From Pachyseris speciosa (Eukaryota > Cnidaria > Anthozoa > Scleractinia > Pachyseridae): 64,000 nt of DNA. The notes under the pieces were generated by a model. It had not been told where the DNA came from and ran no database searches. It worked only from the letters and a program-made list of their open reading frames with translations. This document shows, one piece after another, positions 44,701 through 56,242 of this stretch (position 1 is the first letter of the stretch; every line of letters starts with the position of its first letter). The translations under genes and the position numbers were made by a program. The stretch spans positions 176,001 to 240,000 of the forward strand of contig JAEMWC010001134.1 in assembly GCA_016490735.1 (NCBI GenBank). The letters are read 5' to 3'.

Positions 44701-46206
44701 AAACAATTGACCTGCTCCCAATGTCAGTGGCTTCATAACTCAATTGGTTAGAGCATCACACCGGTATCGCGAGGTGACAGGTTCAAAACCTGTTGAAGTC
44801 CTGAATGTTTTCAGGCTTCTTTTCACAATTGCATAAATTGCATTCACAACTGCGTGGATCATTCTTCATTTGATTCCTTTTAATGAGTAAATACAACTCT
44901 GGATTCTTTTGGTGCTCAGTAATTACCCTAATTCCAGAACAATGCTCTCATTATTTGCTCATTTTTGTTTTGTGCCTTTGTATTTTTTTGTTTTTATTTG
45001 ATTTACAGGAGTTTACCTACAAGACTGTTGAACTGTTGGATTTGCCTGACACACAGATCTGTCAACACTTTCCCAATATGTTTAATTTTATAAACCTTGG
45101 CTCTGAAAATGGTGCTGTCCTGGTTCACTGGTATGATGCTTTCTGCATACAGGAATTCTTTTTTCTATTTTTTGTTTTGTTTTGTTTATTGTTGTTGTCT
45201 TCTGGACAACTTACTGGGAGAGTGTCTAATTCCAGCCAGCCAGGTAGATAAAATTCTCGAGAGAGAGTCATAGCACTTAAAAGTGATGACTGCCTCACAC
45301 AGTTCCTGAATCTTAATTGTCTAGTTAGAAGGACACAAAGAACAGAAATTTGTATGTTGCTATCTATGTTGCACATATGAACATATGAACATATGAACAT
45401 ATGAAGGTGGGTTTGCCCCAGACTAGTCCCTTTAACAAGTTCCTGGGACAACGTTTCTATTTGTAAACCACAGCTGTGTAACCTCTAATACCTGAGACAC
45501 TTGTTACTACAGAGTACCCATGATGGGAGCTTGTTGATACAGGCGATTATGATTATTGCAGTGTGCAATTTTGAGATCAAACCTACTGTTACTTCTGAGC
45601 AGGGCTTTCATTATGTTAATTCTGGACAAGATGCCCGGCTACTTTAATAGAAAAACAGCATATTGACCATATGACAACAGTTGGATTCTCTGGCAACTTT
45701 TTTCACATCCCTGCTTACGTCAAAAATTAGTGACAGCTTTGCTTCTGAGTACCCATGATGGGAGCTTGATGATACAGCTAGGTGATTATGATTATTGCAG
45801 TGTGAAATTTTGGGATCAAAGCTCATCTACAGCCCCATGCACTACCTGGTGTGAATAAAGCGGTACAAGTTTTGCAAGCCAATCGTAGAAAGTAGTGAAG
45901 CAAATCAGTGCAGTAACAGATGAATTTCGACTCTCAACCAAAAAATAATTAAGGAAAACGATGAAAGCACTCATTGTCATTCTATTTTGTTTTTGTTTTT
46001 TTTGTTTTTTTGTTTTTGTTTTTTTTTGTTTTAGTAATGCTGGTGTATCACGTTCTGCCACAGTTGTACTTGGTTATTTGATGTCCGCATGCAGACTGTC
46101 ATTGGATGAGTCCATGAAAATCCTTAAAGAGGCCAGACCACACGTAAAACCAAATGAAGGGTTTATACGCCAGCTGAAAAAATACCAGAATCAGCTTGGC
46201 CTCTAG
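41703..46206 (+). CDS. DUSP19: Dual-specificity phosphatase 19-like
   Basis: Atypical dual-specificity phosphatase; the mammalian family member acts on and scaffolds the JNK pathway. Four exons: 41703-41789, 42820-43044, 45009-45130, 46035-46206, all in phase, 201 residues ending in TAG. Seen: FLRDVERF near the N-terminus, KLFISSQTGAQNLEELRNNN, THVLNVGTGIENAFP (as in DUSP19), LDLPDTQI with the presumed general-acid Asp, and the catalytic loop HCNAGVSRSA split by the last intron between TG and T of the Cys codon. The arginine of the loop is present. ATG 41703 is chosen because the ATG at 41689 meets a stop within five codons. Introns 1 and 2 carry TIR elements and two copies of one MITE. Confidence 0.92.
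42031..42438. mobile_element. TIR element in DUSP19 intron 1
   Basis: Left ACCTGCCAACTTTTTTG; right on the other strand ACCTGCCAACTCTCATG; both followed by 'atgcgtgag'. The interior has repeated 'cttccgaa' and 'cgaaga' blocks. Confidence 0.8.
43190..43820. mobile_element. Poly-C/G-ended repeat in DUSP19 intron 2
   Basis: Left 'gagggtactcccacatatag' and 'ggtatgtgccgtgggatagg'; right 'gggagtac' followed by a C17 run. A different MITE is nested inside (43351-43570). Confidence 0.7.
43351..43570. mobile_element. MITE with ~35-bp TIRs, copy 1 (nested)
   Basis: Left TTGAAGGGCTGAGAGCATAA; right on the other strand TTGAAGGGCTGAGGGCATAA, continuing 'actgcctatgtgta'. A second copy lies 440 bases downstream. 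Confidence 0.88.
43903..44000 (+). mobile_element. tRNA-like SINE fragment
   Basis: 'gtctcctgtagctcagttct' (A box) and 'tatgtttgactgctgttggg' (degenerate B box). Confidence 0.5.
44016..44334. mobile_element. Same MITE family, copy 2
   Basis: Left TTGAAGGGCTGAGAGCATAA and right on the other strand 'ttgaagggatgacagcataa'. The interior 'tttgcatgtaaactgcaaat' matches copy 1. Confidence 0.85.
44728..44870 (+). mobile_element. tRNA-derived SINE, family 2
   Basis: Head 'actcaattggttagagcatc' and 'gacaggttcaaaacctgt', then 'cctgaatgttttcaggcttc' and 'cattcacaactgcgtggatc', as in the copy at 15720. Confidence 0.75.
45371..45405. repeat. (ACATATGA)n tract
   Basis: Four to five near-perfect 8-base units in DUSP19 intron 3. 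Confidence 0.85.
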
Positions 46207-46630
46207 TATTGCTATGAAGGCCCGACAAAGCCCCGTCAGGAACAGTCGCCGCGTATCAGTCTGAGGACCTGTGACAGCAATCGACTTGGAAAACATCTCG
46301 TTGGAGGACAACAAACTCACATCATGTGTACCACTTAACAAGTTTTTTTCAATGCTTGTATTTGATCCCGTGTGGCTTGATAGTGGCGTTGTTCAAGTTC
46401 AGAAACTGAAACCTAGAGATTGACGGTTGTTTGTTCTCCTTCTGTTGGGCAGTTTACTTTGTCGCCGTAAAAAATAACCTGTGGGAATAGGACAATGTTG
46501 ATGGTTCGGGTTTTGCTGTCAAAGTGGTTCGGCTGGCCCGATGCGTTTGCCATTTAGTAGAAGAACCAGAATTTTATACCTAATTTTTGGTGGAAATTTG
46601 AGTGGTACAGCTCGTTTTACAAAGTATGTG

Positions 46631-46765
46631 TTGTAGTTCGATTTTATCCTGTGTTTAAAATTTTTCTCCTTTTGTCTTATACTTATCATCATACATTAAA
46701 TGAATTACCACATTCCAATAGCAAAGGGAGAAATTTTAAACCAAGGATAAAATTGAACCACAACA
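46631..46765. mobile_element. Palindromic MITE (copy 2)
   Basis: 'tgtagttcgattttatcctg' and 'ccaaggataaaattgaacca' arms; same family as 34295-34422. It abuts an (AATC)n tract. Confidence 0.7.
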
Positions 46766-46767
46766 TA

Positions 46768-46771
46768 TGTA

Positions 46772-46818
<47 letters not shown>
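46768..46818. repeat. (AATC)n microsatellite
   Basis: About twelve tetranucleotide units. Confidence 0.9.
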
Positions 46819-47581
46819 ATCGCTACCTTGAATACTTCGCGAGTCATCGAAAAGCACTTGGCAAGTGCGTAGGCAAGCATGGATAGGTAGGTAGGTGTTT
46901 TTTTAAAATCATATTGCGGCCCATTGTCTAAATTACGCCATTGTTTACATAGTTGTTCACATTGAAAGCGGTTCTTCAAGAAATATTTTGAAACAGACAG
47001 ACGACCGACAGAAGTATCCCACGATATCCGTTCCAACTGGATATTAAACAAGGAAGAGCAAAATTTTTCTTTCAGCTACCCGCAACGATGGACACGCTTA
47101 GCTCTAAACTAAAACAAATATTTTGCTCTCTTTGCATTTCTTCCATGAACAAAACAGCAACGAGTCGCAATTGTTGAAACAGACTGGCACTTCTCCACTA
47201 CTCAATAAAGTTTCAATTTTCCTTGTCATGTGTTCAAGCGAGTTGTCTTGACTCGCCATCAATCTCCACCGAGGTTAGCACGTGAATATTAGATTTTTCA
47301 TTTAATAGCGCAAAGGTAAAGTGAAGAGATCCTTGGTGCACTGGTAAAATTCCTTAGCCTCCAGCTATTTCAAACACTGTTTCTTGAGCTTCTAGCCACA
47401 TCAAGAAAGAGCTCGTGCAGTAATTCACATTTTCTCTAAAAGTCCGGGAAAAGTGATCATCTACTGGAATGTAGTCAATAGACCGCTATCGTGAAATTAC
47501 TTTAATTTCCTCAATTAAATGTTTATTAAATCTAATATTTTCTGATTCAGTGTGTTGATCCTGTGAATTTGTATTCGATTC
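46819..47581. other. Intergenic, nothing recognised
   Basis: No long frame or repeat ends seen. Confidence 0.5.
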
Positions 47582-47850
47582 TTAATCAAAACTATAACAA
47601 AATTCTCGAACGTGATTGGTTATCAGCAGCCCGATTTGAGCACTAATAGGACAGTGCACGCGTTATGCTTGTAATTGGACAGTGTAATAGGACAGTTTAC
47701 GCGTCATGCCCGTGTAATTGGACAGTACGCGTCATTTTGCACGCGCTGTTGTAAACTGTTATGTTTTTCAAAATTCATAACGACCTGTAACCGTTTAAAG
47801 TTCAACCGATGATTAGTTCGTTTCTCAAATTTTGTCATAGTTTTGATTAA
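47582..47850. mobile_element. MITE, 'ttaatcaaaactat' ends
   Basis: Left 'ttaatcaaaactataacaaa' and right 'tttgtcatagttttgattaa' are inverted. Repeated 'ggacagt' and 'cgcgtcat' blocks inside. Confidence 0.75.
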
Positions 47851-48099
47851 TTGGTAACTGGACTTCGTGCCGTCCAATTCTGTCTGTCATCATACTCGTG
47901 ATTAACAAATCGGGCTCCCGCTTCGCGGTCGTCCGATTTTATAAATCACTCGTATGATTACAGACCGAATTGGACTCCACTCGGTCCTATTACCATTATG
48001 AATTGTACTCCACTCAGTCCTATTACCATTACAAATTACTATTTTGCCGGCACGAATCAGAGGGCTTGGGACGGGTGCTAAGCGCGAGAGAGTGCTGGG

Positions 48100-49023
48100 A
48101 TTGTAGTTTGTATTTTGTGGCCGTGGTTAGGGTTCGGCCAGCCTTCGTGGTTTCGCTTTTGTTTTAACACTGGTGATGGATGAGAGCACGCCGGTCAGGG
48201 AGATTGCCGCTCAAAACAATGCGCAACTACTTTCCCAGCGATCAAGGATCTTGTCCCGTTTCAGAGCTAAAAAGATCCAGTGACTCCAATGGTGCAGAAC
48301 AGATATCGGAGATCAAGAACGCAGGAGAACGAAGACCCCGGGCCTACCATGGAGATATGTGGGGGAATACAAGGAGATGGGTGGACAGAGAAGCCCAAAA
48401 GTGTCTCCTAGCCCCAATCACTATCCAATTTTTTTTTAGATTGAGGAGAAACTAGCTGTTTGACTTTTAGTTACCAATTAATAAAATAATGACCTGGACC
48501 TGTGGACTGTGACCTGTACTTTAGCCCCGGCCTCGTGGTTCAGGGCTGCCTATCTCAAGGAATTCGCAACCTGTGGTTGCTCAGCTTACAAGTCCATTTA
48601 CTCGAGTTAACCCACAGCCTTCCGTCAATAAATCTGGTGGTCTCTGTCTTTCTTGCGGCAAACCTGGTCACTGGAGAGCTGCCTTCCGAATACTTCGTTT
48701 GCTATTGTCTTTCAGAAACAACAGTCCAAGACCAGTGACTAGTCGCGGGAGTGATGCCCAAGATCAAGCCAGTGTAATCAGTTTTGTTTTCTCTCATTTT
48801 AGTTCAGCTCAACTGATCAAATTTCTTTCACTTTCTTGATTTAATCAAATGCTTTCTTCTGTCGTTTATTGTGCTTCTCAGTTGAAGATTTAGGATCGGA
48901 GGCCTTGCCAACGTTGGATTCTGAGGCCCCTTTTTCAGAGGATTCATTGTTGACTTATGAGTTTAAATCGAACGATGTTGCTGTTTCTGTTAGAGGCAGA
49001 TTGCACAGATCAATTCAGTTCTG
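48100..49023 (+). mobile_element. DIRS/Ngaro-type retrotransposon relic (gag, zinc knuckle, start of RT)
   Basis: Three collinear plus-strand pieces in different frames: MDESTPVREIAAQNNAQLLS from 48176 (gag-like, stops at 48281); GLCLSCGKPGHWRAAF near 48640 (a CCHC knuckle whose last Cys is Phe); and EDLGSEALPTL...VAVSVRGRLHRSIQF at about 48885-49020, the linker into DIRS reverse transcriptase ('VKGRL...FW'). No RT or tyrosine recombinase follows. Truncated and frameshifted. Confidence 0.6.
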
Positions 49024-49313
49024 AGCTGAGACGCTGACGCGCCTCGCTTCATTATTGACCGCACGCTATATGAAAACTCGAACGCGAGAAAACCATTCCC
49101 ACATAATTTCAACACTCTGAGTCTACATCTTCTGTTTAATGCTCGGTTCTAGAAAGTTTGTAAAAGGATAACAAAATAGCCCGAAACTACAACAAAATCC
49201 TAATTCCAGCAACACTGGAAAACAACTTCGGCAACAATTTATAGACGACTTGGAGAAACACGTGGAATAAAAAAAATAATAATGTATCACTAAAACAAAA
49301 GATGATAAACACG

Positions 49314-49548
<235 letters not shown>

Positions 49549-49751
49549 ACTTTATTAGCATTCCCGGGGGCTCTTTCAATACTAAGAAGCAAACTACATT
49601 ATGATAATAAATGAATAAAATTATGAATGAATGAATGAAATTTATTATTAACGTGTCAAAAAAAAGCGATCATAAAAATAATTATCTAGCACGTGCATTT
49701 TCAACTTTTTTTTAAAATGATGTTAAAGATAACTGTTTAAAATCTTTGTCT

Positions 49752-49875
49752 AAATTATAACACCTAGACGACACAAAAAGGAGCGATAAAATAAAATACA
49801 ATAAAAACTGAAAAACTGTTTACAACTCTACAAACAAACAAGTTGTTTGTACACCGCCTTTGTTGAGAGTGTTAT
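49752..49875 (+). repeat. Direct repeat, right copy
   Basis: Partner of 49314-49436. The 315 bases between hold the CA tract and an A/T-rich segment with (GAAT)n. Confidence 0.9.
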
Positions 49876-50150
49876 TGGTGAGCTTTTAATTTTGGAGTGC
49901 ATTTCGGAGGTATTCACGCCTCCAGCAGTGTTAAGCCTTTTATCCGTTTCCATTCAGAAGTCGGGGGAAAACGCTTGATATTGCATCTTTGTCACGTCAA
50001 CCAGTATGAGTGGTCCGAGGTCCGAGATTTTGAAATATGTGGTCTCTGAAATAGTATATCCAGCCCTCCGAGAGGATTTTCCAACAATTTGAACTGACTA
50101 AAACCATTGATGAAATATGTTACTCCCATGTTTGCTCTTCTTATTGACAT

Positions 50151-50756
50151 GGGGCCCCGGGAGGGCGGTACTCCCTATAATGGCCTATACAGGGAGGCTC
50201 CACCCGAAAGGGGTACCTTGTTCTCGCTTCAAGTATATTAAGGGGTAGGGATTTCACGAGTTGAAGTATATGGATGGGTAGGGAAATCTGTCATTTAGGT
50301 TTTAAAGGGGCCTTTCATTACAATATTTCAAACACACGTACCTTACGACTGTACTGTTTTAATTTATTGAACGCTACATGAAAATGACAAGAAGACTTCC
50401 TGTTTTTGGTATACGAAAGGGGTACCATTCGTCAATGGAAGGTATAAAAAAGAGGTACCTTTTCTGTCAAAAATGGTATAGACCCTTTTCATAATGGCGC
50501 CCGACAAATTATTCTTTTATTCTTATGATAATGAGCCCTACTAGCCTCGTCAGCATGTGCAAAATTCAATAGAATTTTTTCATTAAAGTGAGGTTAGTAG
50601 GGCTAATTAACACATATACAAAAGAATAATTAAAATCGTCCGCCATTATGAAAAAGGTCTATATAAAAGGATAAGGGGTCGGACCTCGGGGTGGAGCCTC
50701 CCGTACGAAATTTTTTTAGTAACGCCCCCCCCCCCTCCCCCCCCCCACCCGGGCCT
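50151..50756. mobile_element. Poly-C/G-ended repeat
   Basis: Left 'ccccgggagggcggtactcc' and 'gggaggctccaccc'; right 'ggggtggagcctccc' and a C-rich end. Contains a nested MITE (50479-50661). Confidence 0.7.
50479..50661. mobile_element. Nested MITE
   Basis: Left TAGACCCTTTTCATAATGGC; right on the other strand TAGACCTTTTTCATAATGGC. Inner 'gccctactagcctc' and 'gaggttagtagggc' also pair. Confidence 0.88.
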
Positions 50757-50885
50757 GGGGCCGGTTCCTGAAAGGAGTAATAACTCTATTCCAGGGATAA
50801 ATCTGCCTTATTCCAGGAATACCTTTTGGAATAAGGCAGATTTATCCCTGGAATCGAGTTATTAAACCTTTCAGGAACCGGCCCC
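50757..50885. mobile_element. Foldback MITE
   Basis: Arms 'ggggccggttcctgaaagg' and 'cctttcaggaaccggcccc', inner 'ccagggataaatctgcctta' pairing with 'aaggcagatttatccctgg'. Loop near 50822. Confidence 0.92.
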
Positions 50886-51059
50886 AGTTTTTAACAAATT
50901 AACATGCAACGTATCAGCTAATGTTGTGTGATAAATTAACCTGAACGCACTCATAGAACCACGGACTATAACATTTCTTTGCTTAATTTGGATGTTTGAG
51001 TTGACTTCGATAGCAAAGAAAACTTTCGGGGCAAATCGTCTGTTTGTTTGGAGAGGGTT

Positions 51060-51908
51060 GACAGACCAACGCGACTACTGCTGTGTATGATTGTGCTTCT
51101 TAAAGCCATTGTCGTTTTGTTTTAACAGCTATCTGTAAGAGATCAAGGGAGGTCCATGATTGTTGGCTATGCCATTTGTCTATAAGAATGTTCTTCAAAT
51201 CTTTCAATGCTTGGTGGAAATGCGTAACAAAGAGCTAAATTCTCATTTATGCTTTCTGTTTACACCCGCTAGGGAAAAAAGGTGTGGACAGACAAAGCGT
51301 GCCTGTCAAAAATATTGGGCGAAGGGGGGCATGGCCTCATGCTATGGCCCTGCAGTTTCTTCGATAAATTGTACCTTGGCTACTCGAGCGTAATTGCGTG
51401 GGAGATTTTCGCACCTTTTGAAGGATTAAAGCCAATAACAATTCATAACTGCGAGTTGTGTTTACTTCGTTCAGTAGATCTGGAAACTACCGGAAATTGT
51501 AGACTTGCCCTCTTTGCTGTTACTAAACCCCTTGCTCTTTCCGTGCGCACAATCAAAAACTATAGTGGGGCCAACCAGCATCACTACCATCGATGTAGAG
51601 TCAAATGTACAAGAAGAAAGAAATCAAGCCGTTCTGAATTATCTTTTCGCTGTTATATACACAGAAACGTTGTCATTTTGTGAGCATAGCAGCCGATAAT
51701 TTGGGAACTTCATAGCATAATCTCATAATTTGACAAAATTGGGAGCAGACTGGTAACTTATAATTGACATGACACGTACAAAGGAAGGACTCTCCAAGCC
51801 TCTCGCGGGTCGCAGCAAGCTCGTTTCACTGAAGCCGGAAGTCCGTCGATACGCGACTGATGTTGAACATTTCATCGTCTTTTCGCTGCCCTCCTGAATA
51901 TTCCTTGG
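51060..51908. other. Upstream of the GPCR pseudogene; unrecognised frames
   Basis: Two overlapping plus-strand frames (51160-51393 and 51282-51683). The second contains a varied stretch (ILGEGGHGLMLWPCSFFDKL) that looks less like chance than its neighbours, but I do not recognise it. Could be an old coding relic. Confidence 0.3.
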
Positions 51909-52802
51909 CAGGCTTCAAGGTCGAAGTGTATTGTCTTGTCAGTGCCAACATATGTACCAGCCTTTCGGAATTCTTGGTAATCTGCTCGTGTGTATAGCCG
52001 TGTTTACAACTCAGGGCATGAACTCAAGCTTCCATTACTTCATCTCAAGTCTGGCCGCAGCAGACCTGACCATTGCCCTCGTAGATCAACCACTTCTTGT
52101 TGTTTTGATTTACGGCCACTTCAGATCTGAATGCCATCCTGCAGTTGACTTCGCCTTTCGCATGGTCGGCAACTTTGCTTGTGCAGTCTCTTTGTTGACA
52201 CTGGCCTTAATTGCCCTTGACCGATGCTTGTTCTTAGGCGCCAGATGCAACTACAAGAACACAATGACACAGGGAAAGAAAATCGCCCTTGGCTTTGTAT
52301 GGGTTTTGGCTTGTGCCTATTCTGCTGTAAGACTCACTATCGACAAGGAAAATAACGTCCTATCTTACGGCCGCTGTATTTGGACTCTGCTATGTTGATA
52401 TGATGTTATGTTACGTGTTTATCTACTATCAGGTCTTTAAACGGCGCAGACTTCTGGCCAGAGCCCTACTACACAACACACGGGCGGACCCAGCAGAGGA
52501 ACTCAAAACTCAAACTGAGAATAATACAGCAGAAAGGCGGTTTACTCGTACTATAGTCATGGTTCTCATTGCTTTTACGGCGGGATGGTTTCTACTTTTT
52601 CTACCTTCGATTAACGCAACCTGACAAAAACTACGGTCTAATGTATAACACGGCAAGAACTGTAGCACTGTCTACCTCTGCCATCAATCCAGTTCTCTAC
52701 TGCTTTAACAATAAAGAGTATCGTCGAGCATTCAAGAGAATTTTAAGGCTTTTACTCGGCGCTCCTCGAAAGCGCGGCCAAAAATATGAAAGGATCAAGT
52801 AA
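51909..52802 (+). pseudogene. Class A GPCR pseudogene
   Basis: Rhodopsin-class receptor sequence read only by moving between frames. The order is CLVSAN...TSL (TM1 start), then a shift, GILGNLLVCIAVFTTQG (TM1), LAAADLTIALVDQPLLVVL (TM2), LALIALDRC (TM3 end), AYSAVRL (TM4), a shift near 52390, MLCYVFIYYQVFKRR (TM5), TIVMVLIAFTAGW (TM6), a shift near 52600, and INPVLYCFNNKEYRRAFKR (TM7/helix 8). At least three frameshifts and no usable start. It is clearly paralogous to the intact receptor at 56243. TM7 keeps the canonical NPxxY, which the intact paralogue has lost. Relatively young decay is inferred because few other stops are present. Confidence 0.88.
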
Positions 52803-53517
52803 CAGGAAATTCCACAAAAGCGTGACCTTTGAAACTGTCACGCTCTTATGCTTTTTCCAAACCGTGACTGGTAGCGAGCCTATGCCAGAGAAGGACCAAA
52901 CAATTCTTCTCACTGAAATATTTCAAGGATTGTTTAGCCCATTTCTATCTAAAGCTTTTCTTCCTTGTTTTGGAAGTTTTTCGCACAGTTGATAAAAATT
53001 TTAAGTAAGTTTTAAGTAGTTTAATTTAAATTGTATGTATTTATTTTGATTTTGTAGATTTCACGGTTTCACGGTTATCTGGATCTTAGTGAAATCTGTA
53101 GTTGTGTAATAGAATGAGCTAAATGTTAACTACACTAGTACGGATGAATTAGCTTCGCTTCTTTTCTTGTATATTGTTTCAGTTTACGATATGATCTTCT
53201 ATTATTGGTGGAATAAATTGTGATTCAACTGGTGACTGTACGTAAAATATATCAGATTAGTAAATACCAGACAAGTGAATAGTGCTTTAACTCGGAGGTG
53301 ATTAGCAAGTACTATTCACCTCCGAGCAGCCAGTGCGCGAGATTTTACAATTTCCGACCGCTTGTCGGTATAATATACACAAAGTAACGTTTTGGTCTGC
53401 TATTATTCAGCTTGTGTGATATATACTAAAACAATTATTCACCTCAGTGTCAGTGAAAGTGGTGGATATTTATCTCCACTTCGGTGAATAATTGTTAAAT
53501 ATATCCTCGTTTGGTGT
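52803..53517. other. 3' flank of the GPCR pseudogene with two hairpins
   Basis: AATAAA at about 53212. Then small inverted repeats: 'ctcggaggtgatt' with 'attcacctccgag' (53291-53328), and 'caattattcacct' with 'ggtgaataattg' (53432-53495). Confidence 0.6.
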
Positions 53518-53882
53518 CTCGGGGGGTACTCAACAGATGCTTGCACGGGTAGGGCGGTACGGCCCGGGCGCTAAGCCCTGACCCTGTTTCCGTTTAAGAC
53601 AGAATTCAGATTTTTCAGACCCTATCTAAGACATTTAATTTCAATGCATTGGCAATGAAACAGGCCGTCTATACTCCACAGGACCATGGTTCCCGGAGAA
53701 GATAAGGTGGACAAGGTTTCCCAGCCTGAAGAAGCTGTAGTGATACCCTGTTTAAGACAAAGTGATGAAATCAATACCCTGTTCCAGACAAAACACACTG
53801 AAAACCATACCCTAATTCGCCCCACGTCCCCGTTAAGGCCATATAAGAAGTACCCCCTCCCCATCCCCCCCCCCCCCCCCCA
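53518..53882. mobile_element. Poly-C/G-ended repeat
   Basis: Left 'cggggggtactcaacagatg', 'ggtagggcggtacggcc'; right 'aagtaccccctccccatc' and a C15 run. Confidence 0.6.
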
Positions 53883-54694
53883 TTTGTTGTGTCTTACAGT
53901 TGAGCGAAGGTTTGGGTACCGACCGTTACACGGAACGTATTTCACTTGAGGGGATGTTGAAAGCAAGCGCCAGCGGCACAAGCAGAGCCTTTAGGGATGT
54001 CAGGAGGCATTACTTCCCAGAAAATTTTCACTGAATAATTTTTGAAGATAAATTACAGTAGTGAGCAGCACTTGAATAAAATAAAGTTTGCAAAACTGAC
54101 TTTCATCTCCCATGGGTTTCGTCCAACTAACACAGACTTCATTAGGGAGTTTTACAAGCAGATTAACAAGCTTGCATCCACAGCCGGTAAGCCCTAGAAC
54201 TATTTTACAAATAACGTAACAGGCACAGAACAATTTTGCGGGTTCACGCACAGGAAACAAGGTAGATTGTGGTTTAACACTGTAGCATTCCATCCCAGCG
54301 AACACATCAGTAGATTCCAGAACAATAGTGGTCCTCCCTCAACTCTCTCCGACCACTTCTTTGTGAAACTGTGTTTGTTTTTCATGTTACGTTAGTATTT
54401 TATTTTCCTAATTTTCTATTCGAGTTAGATTAATATTTTTGTTTTTTATCCCCATTTTACCACTTATTTCTTTTAATTTTTTTGTATTAATTATATTTTT
54501 AATTTTTATTCCTCCGCATTTTTCCATCACTTTAGTTTGTCGATCATCATTGTGAGGGTTTTTACAGGATACCACTGTGACTTTCAATCATGTATAAGTT
54601 CATACCGGTTCACTTTTGTGCCTCTGTATTCGTTTATCTTACACCAACATAAAATCTCATTACAGTGCGAATTATGTACCAATTTATTCTACTC
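53883..54694. other. Intergenic, nothing recognised
   Basis: A 101-codon minus-strand frame (54305-54000) is Cys-rich but has no family features that I know. Confidence 0.4.
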
Positions 54695-54783
54695 AGTCAT
54701 GGTCATGAGATAGACACGCTCAAACGTATAATCTGGAATAAATATAATGAGTGAGGGCTGAAAAATCAACTCATATCCTTATG

Positions 54784-54912
54784 GAGCGTTTTCATTCACG
54801 TGATGAGCCATATTGGTTTTCTAAAACAAAAGAAAGAGTAGAGATAGAGTTCAGTTCCCAGAGGTTTAGTTTGGGACACCAACATGGCCGCCGTGACGTC
54901 AAGTGAAAACAT
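54784..54912. mobile_element. MITE inserted in the tandem array
   Basis: Left 'gcgttttcattcacgtgatg'; right on the other strand 'aatgttttcacttgacgtca'; inner 'catattggt' and 'aacatgg' face each other. Confidence 0.65.
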
Positions 54913-55039
54913 TCCATTCTCCGCTTATTTTACACTTGTACATGTCATGAGATGGACATGTCATGAGATGGACACGCTCAAACATAAACTGGAATAAAAT
55001 ATGAGATGAATACGCTCAAACTTATAAACTGGAATAAAA

Positions 55040-55255
55040 TACTGCAATGACTGGTGAAATAAAGTGTAAAGGCGTAAATACGATATTTCGGCTGAACAAC
55101 ACCAGCCTTCTTCAACGCGAGTTTACATTATATTTATATTTACCTAAAATGGCATGAAATAGCTACGTGATGTGTCAATGCTACAGAAAAATAACAAGGC
55201 GTTGTTTGTAGTTTGACGCGCCCTAAAGGCTCGTCAAAATACCGCACGTCAAAAT
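55040..55255. mobile_element. Insertion in the tandem array, retroelement 3'-end-like
   Basis: Contains 'cgatatttcggctgaacaac' followed by 'accagccttcttc', a hallmark seen at the 3' ends of Penelope-like repeats. Assignment is tentative. Confidence 0.4.
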
Positions 55256-56242
55256 ATCTAATAAGATATATATCCTTATTCTCTGTTTAATCTACACCTG
55301 CTGTCATAAGATGGACACCCTCGAAATTATAATCTGAAACAATATAAGGTGTGACTGCTGAAATAATCACATATCCTTAATTTCCGCTTACTCTACACAT
55401 GGTGTCATTAGAAGGCCACGCTCAAACTTGTAATCTGGAATAAATGTAATGTGTGACTGCTGAAAAATCAAGCCATATTATTCTACACCTGTGCTGCGCT
55501 GGATACGCTTAAACTTATAATCTGGATTAAATGTAATCATTGTGACTGTTGAAAATCAACCCATATGCTTATTCTCCGGTTATTCTTCATCTGCCATTAG
55601 ATAGACTCGCTCAAAGTTGTAATCTGGAATAAATGTAATGTGTGACTGCTGAAAAATCAACTCATATCCTTATTATCGGCTTATTCTACATCTGTCATGA
55701 GGTGGACACGTTCAAACTTATAATATGCCACAAATGTAATGTGCGACTGCTGAAAAATCGGCAAGCCATATCCTTTTTTTCTAGACAACCCTGATTGAAG
55801 ACCTACACATCATGGTAACTGTTAATATGTTGTCTTGAAGACCTGAATTAAAATATTTCCAGGCATTTGCTGTTTTTCAAGAGCAAAACTCACGCATGCT
55901 CTGCATCTTCCCATAATCCCATTGTGAAATATTTTCTATAATTCAGAGACTGCATTATGGGTCAACAGTGTGGAGTCAAGGTGAATATATCAAGAAGTTT
56001 GGCTAACTGTGAATCAACTGACAAATTCTAGTTGCGCTGTAATAGCACGGTGAACTTAGGCTGGGTTTCACTCAAATGTAAACATGTTTCATAAAATGTA
56101 AAAGAAACGATGAAAATCGGCTGCAATTGTTCGCGATATCTTGTGACACCACGTGGGATTGTGACTTGTGATTACTGCATGTGTGATTCAACGTGACTCC
56201 GTGTCTCGACAAGACTAAAACACAAATATATTGAACAAAAAC

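Larger units (their letters stand above)
54695..55775 (+). repeat. ~101-bp tandem array, degenerate, about eight units
   Basis: Units share 'gacacgctcaaacttataat', 'ctggaataaatgtaatgtgt', 'gactgctgaaaaatcaactc', 'atatccttattctccgctta'. Spacing of the 'aatctgg' anchor: 55432, 55519, 55621, 55722. Interrupted by a MITE (54784-54912) and another insertion (about 55040-55255). Confidence 0.9.
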
